Shown here piece by piece: positions 14,794 to 15,130 of a stretch of DNA of 15,130 bases; positions within the stretch are counted from its first letter, which is position 1; each line of letters opens with the position of its first letter. The notes below the pieces were generated by a model. That model was given only the letters and a program-made list of their open reading frames with translations. It ran no database searches and was not told where the DNA came from. Made by a program: the position numbers and the translations under genes. Origin of the DNA: Bacteroidales bacterium (GTDB lineage Bacteria > Bacteroidota > Bacteroidia > Bacteroidales > UBA932); NCBI GenBank assembly GCA_017478685.1, contig JAFVDC010000215.1, forward strand, positions 1 through 15,130. The letters are read 5' to 3'.

Positions 14794-15130
14794 ATGGCCG
14801 AATTCAAATACGCGCCCATGTTCCAACTGGGCCCCGACACCACGGAATATTACAAGATTCCCGGTTCTGAAAAACTTGTGAAAACCATCAAGGCGGGCGA
14901 CAAAACCCTTCTGGAGGTATCTCCGGAGGCCCTCACCCTGGTGGCACAGCAGAGTTTCCATGACTGCCAGTTCATGCTGCGCCGCGCCCACAATGAGCAG
15001 GTGGCCGCAATCCTCAGGGACCCCGAGGCCTCTGACAACGACAAATATGTGGCCCTCCAGTTCCTCCGCAACGCGGAAACTTCAGTAAAGGGCGTCCTTC
15101 CCTTCTGCCAGGACACCGGCACTGCAATCA
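14794..15130 (+). CDS. Class I (4Fe-4S) fumarate hydratase, N-terminal part
   Basis: I translated 112 residues from the ATG at 14794 to the right edge with no stop. The opening MAEFKYAPMFQLGPDTTEYYKI and the later LRNAETSVKGVLPFCQDTGTAI match class I fumarases; the Cys in PFCQDTGTA (residue 105) is one of the three 4Fe-4S ligands. The enzyme interconverts fumarate and malate in the cytoplasm and is oxygen-sensitive. Full-length members have about 500-550 residues, so most of the gene is outside the window. It appears to have its own promoter. Related L(+)-tartrate dehydratases share this fold, but the single-chain Bacteroidales form and the nearby aspA favour fumarase. Confidence 0.9.
   Translation, partial: MAEFKYAPMFQLGPDTTEYYKIPGSEKLVKTIKAGDKTLLEVSPEALTLVAQQSFHDCQFMLRRAHNEQVAAILRDPEASDNDKYVALQFLRNAETSVKGVLPFCQDTGTAI

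Overview
The window looks like chromosomal DNA of a GC-rich member of the Bacteroidales. Several start regions carry a TAnnTTTG -7 box, in two cases with a TTG/TTTG element 19 bp upstream, which is the Bacteroidetes promoter pattern. Shine-Dalgarno sequences are mostly absent. The genes (aspartase, class I fumarase, NMT1-like binding protein, DUF1963 and PPC proteins, lipoproteins) suit a gut or rumen Bacteroidales. The genus cannot be fixed from the sequence alone.

Left part (1-2005, minus strand): a two-gene unit encodes a protein with an array of zinc ribbons and, overlapping it by ATGA, a Ser/Thr protein kinase that runs off the left edge. The kinase begins with six tandem heptapeptides (EKTATAP type). 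A good promoter precedes the pair.

Middle part (2006-4050): this is the most distinctive region. A REP-associated tyrosine transposase (RAYT, HUH Y1 family) on the minus strand is flanked about 100 bp on each side by clusters of hairpin repeats. A third cluster lies just after the next gene, which encodes an HD-domain phosphohydrolase. I count seven repeat units. Each fits a 37-nt plan (14-nt arm, 9-nt loop, 14-nt arm), and neighbouring units are separated by a 14-nt linker, giving a 51-nt period. The linker core is ATCGGCC in some pairs and its reverse complement in others. This is the layout of a REP/BIME-RAYT domesticated transposon system.

Right part (4096-14742, plus strand): ten genes follow head to tail with gaps of 1-9 nt or ATGA overlaps, so they are probably co-transcribed, with at least one internal promoter. 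In order they are: a phospholipase-D/cardiolipin-synthase-like lipoprotein, an outer-membrane beta-barrel, a MATE exporter, a periplasmic NMT1/THI5-like binding protein, a membrane SpoIIE-type PP2C phosphatase with a Cache-like sensor and HAMP, a GH3 beta-N-acetylhexosaminidase-like lipoprotein, aspartase (aspA), a PPC-domain protein, a DUF1963 protein and an unrecognised lipoprotein. The binding protein and the phosphatase overlap by 4 nt and no ABC permease or ATPase is present, which suggests a sensing role rather than transport. The start of a class I fumarase, with its own -7 box, closes the window. AspA makes fumarate and fumarase interconverts it with malate.
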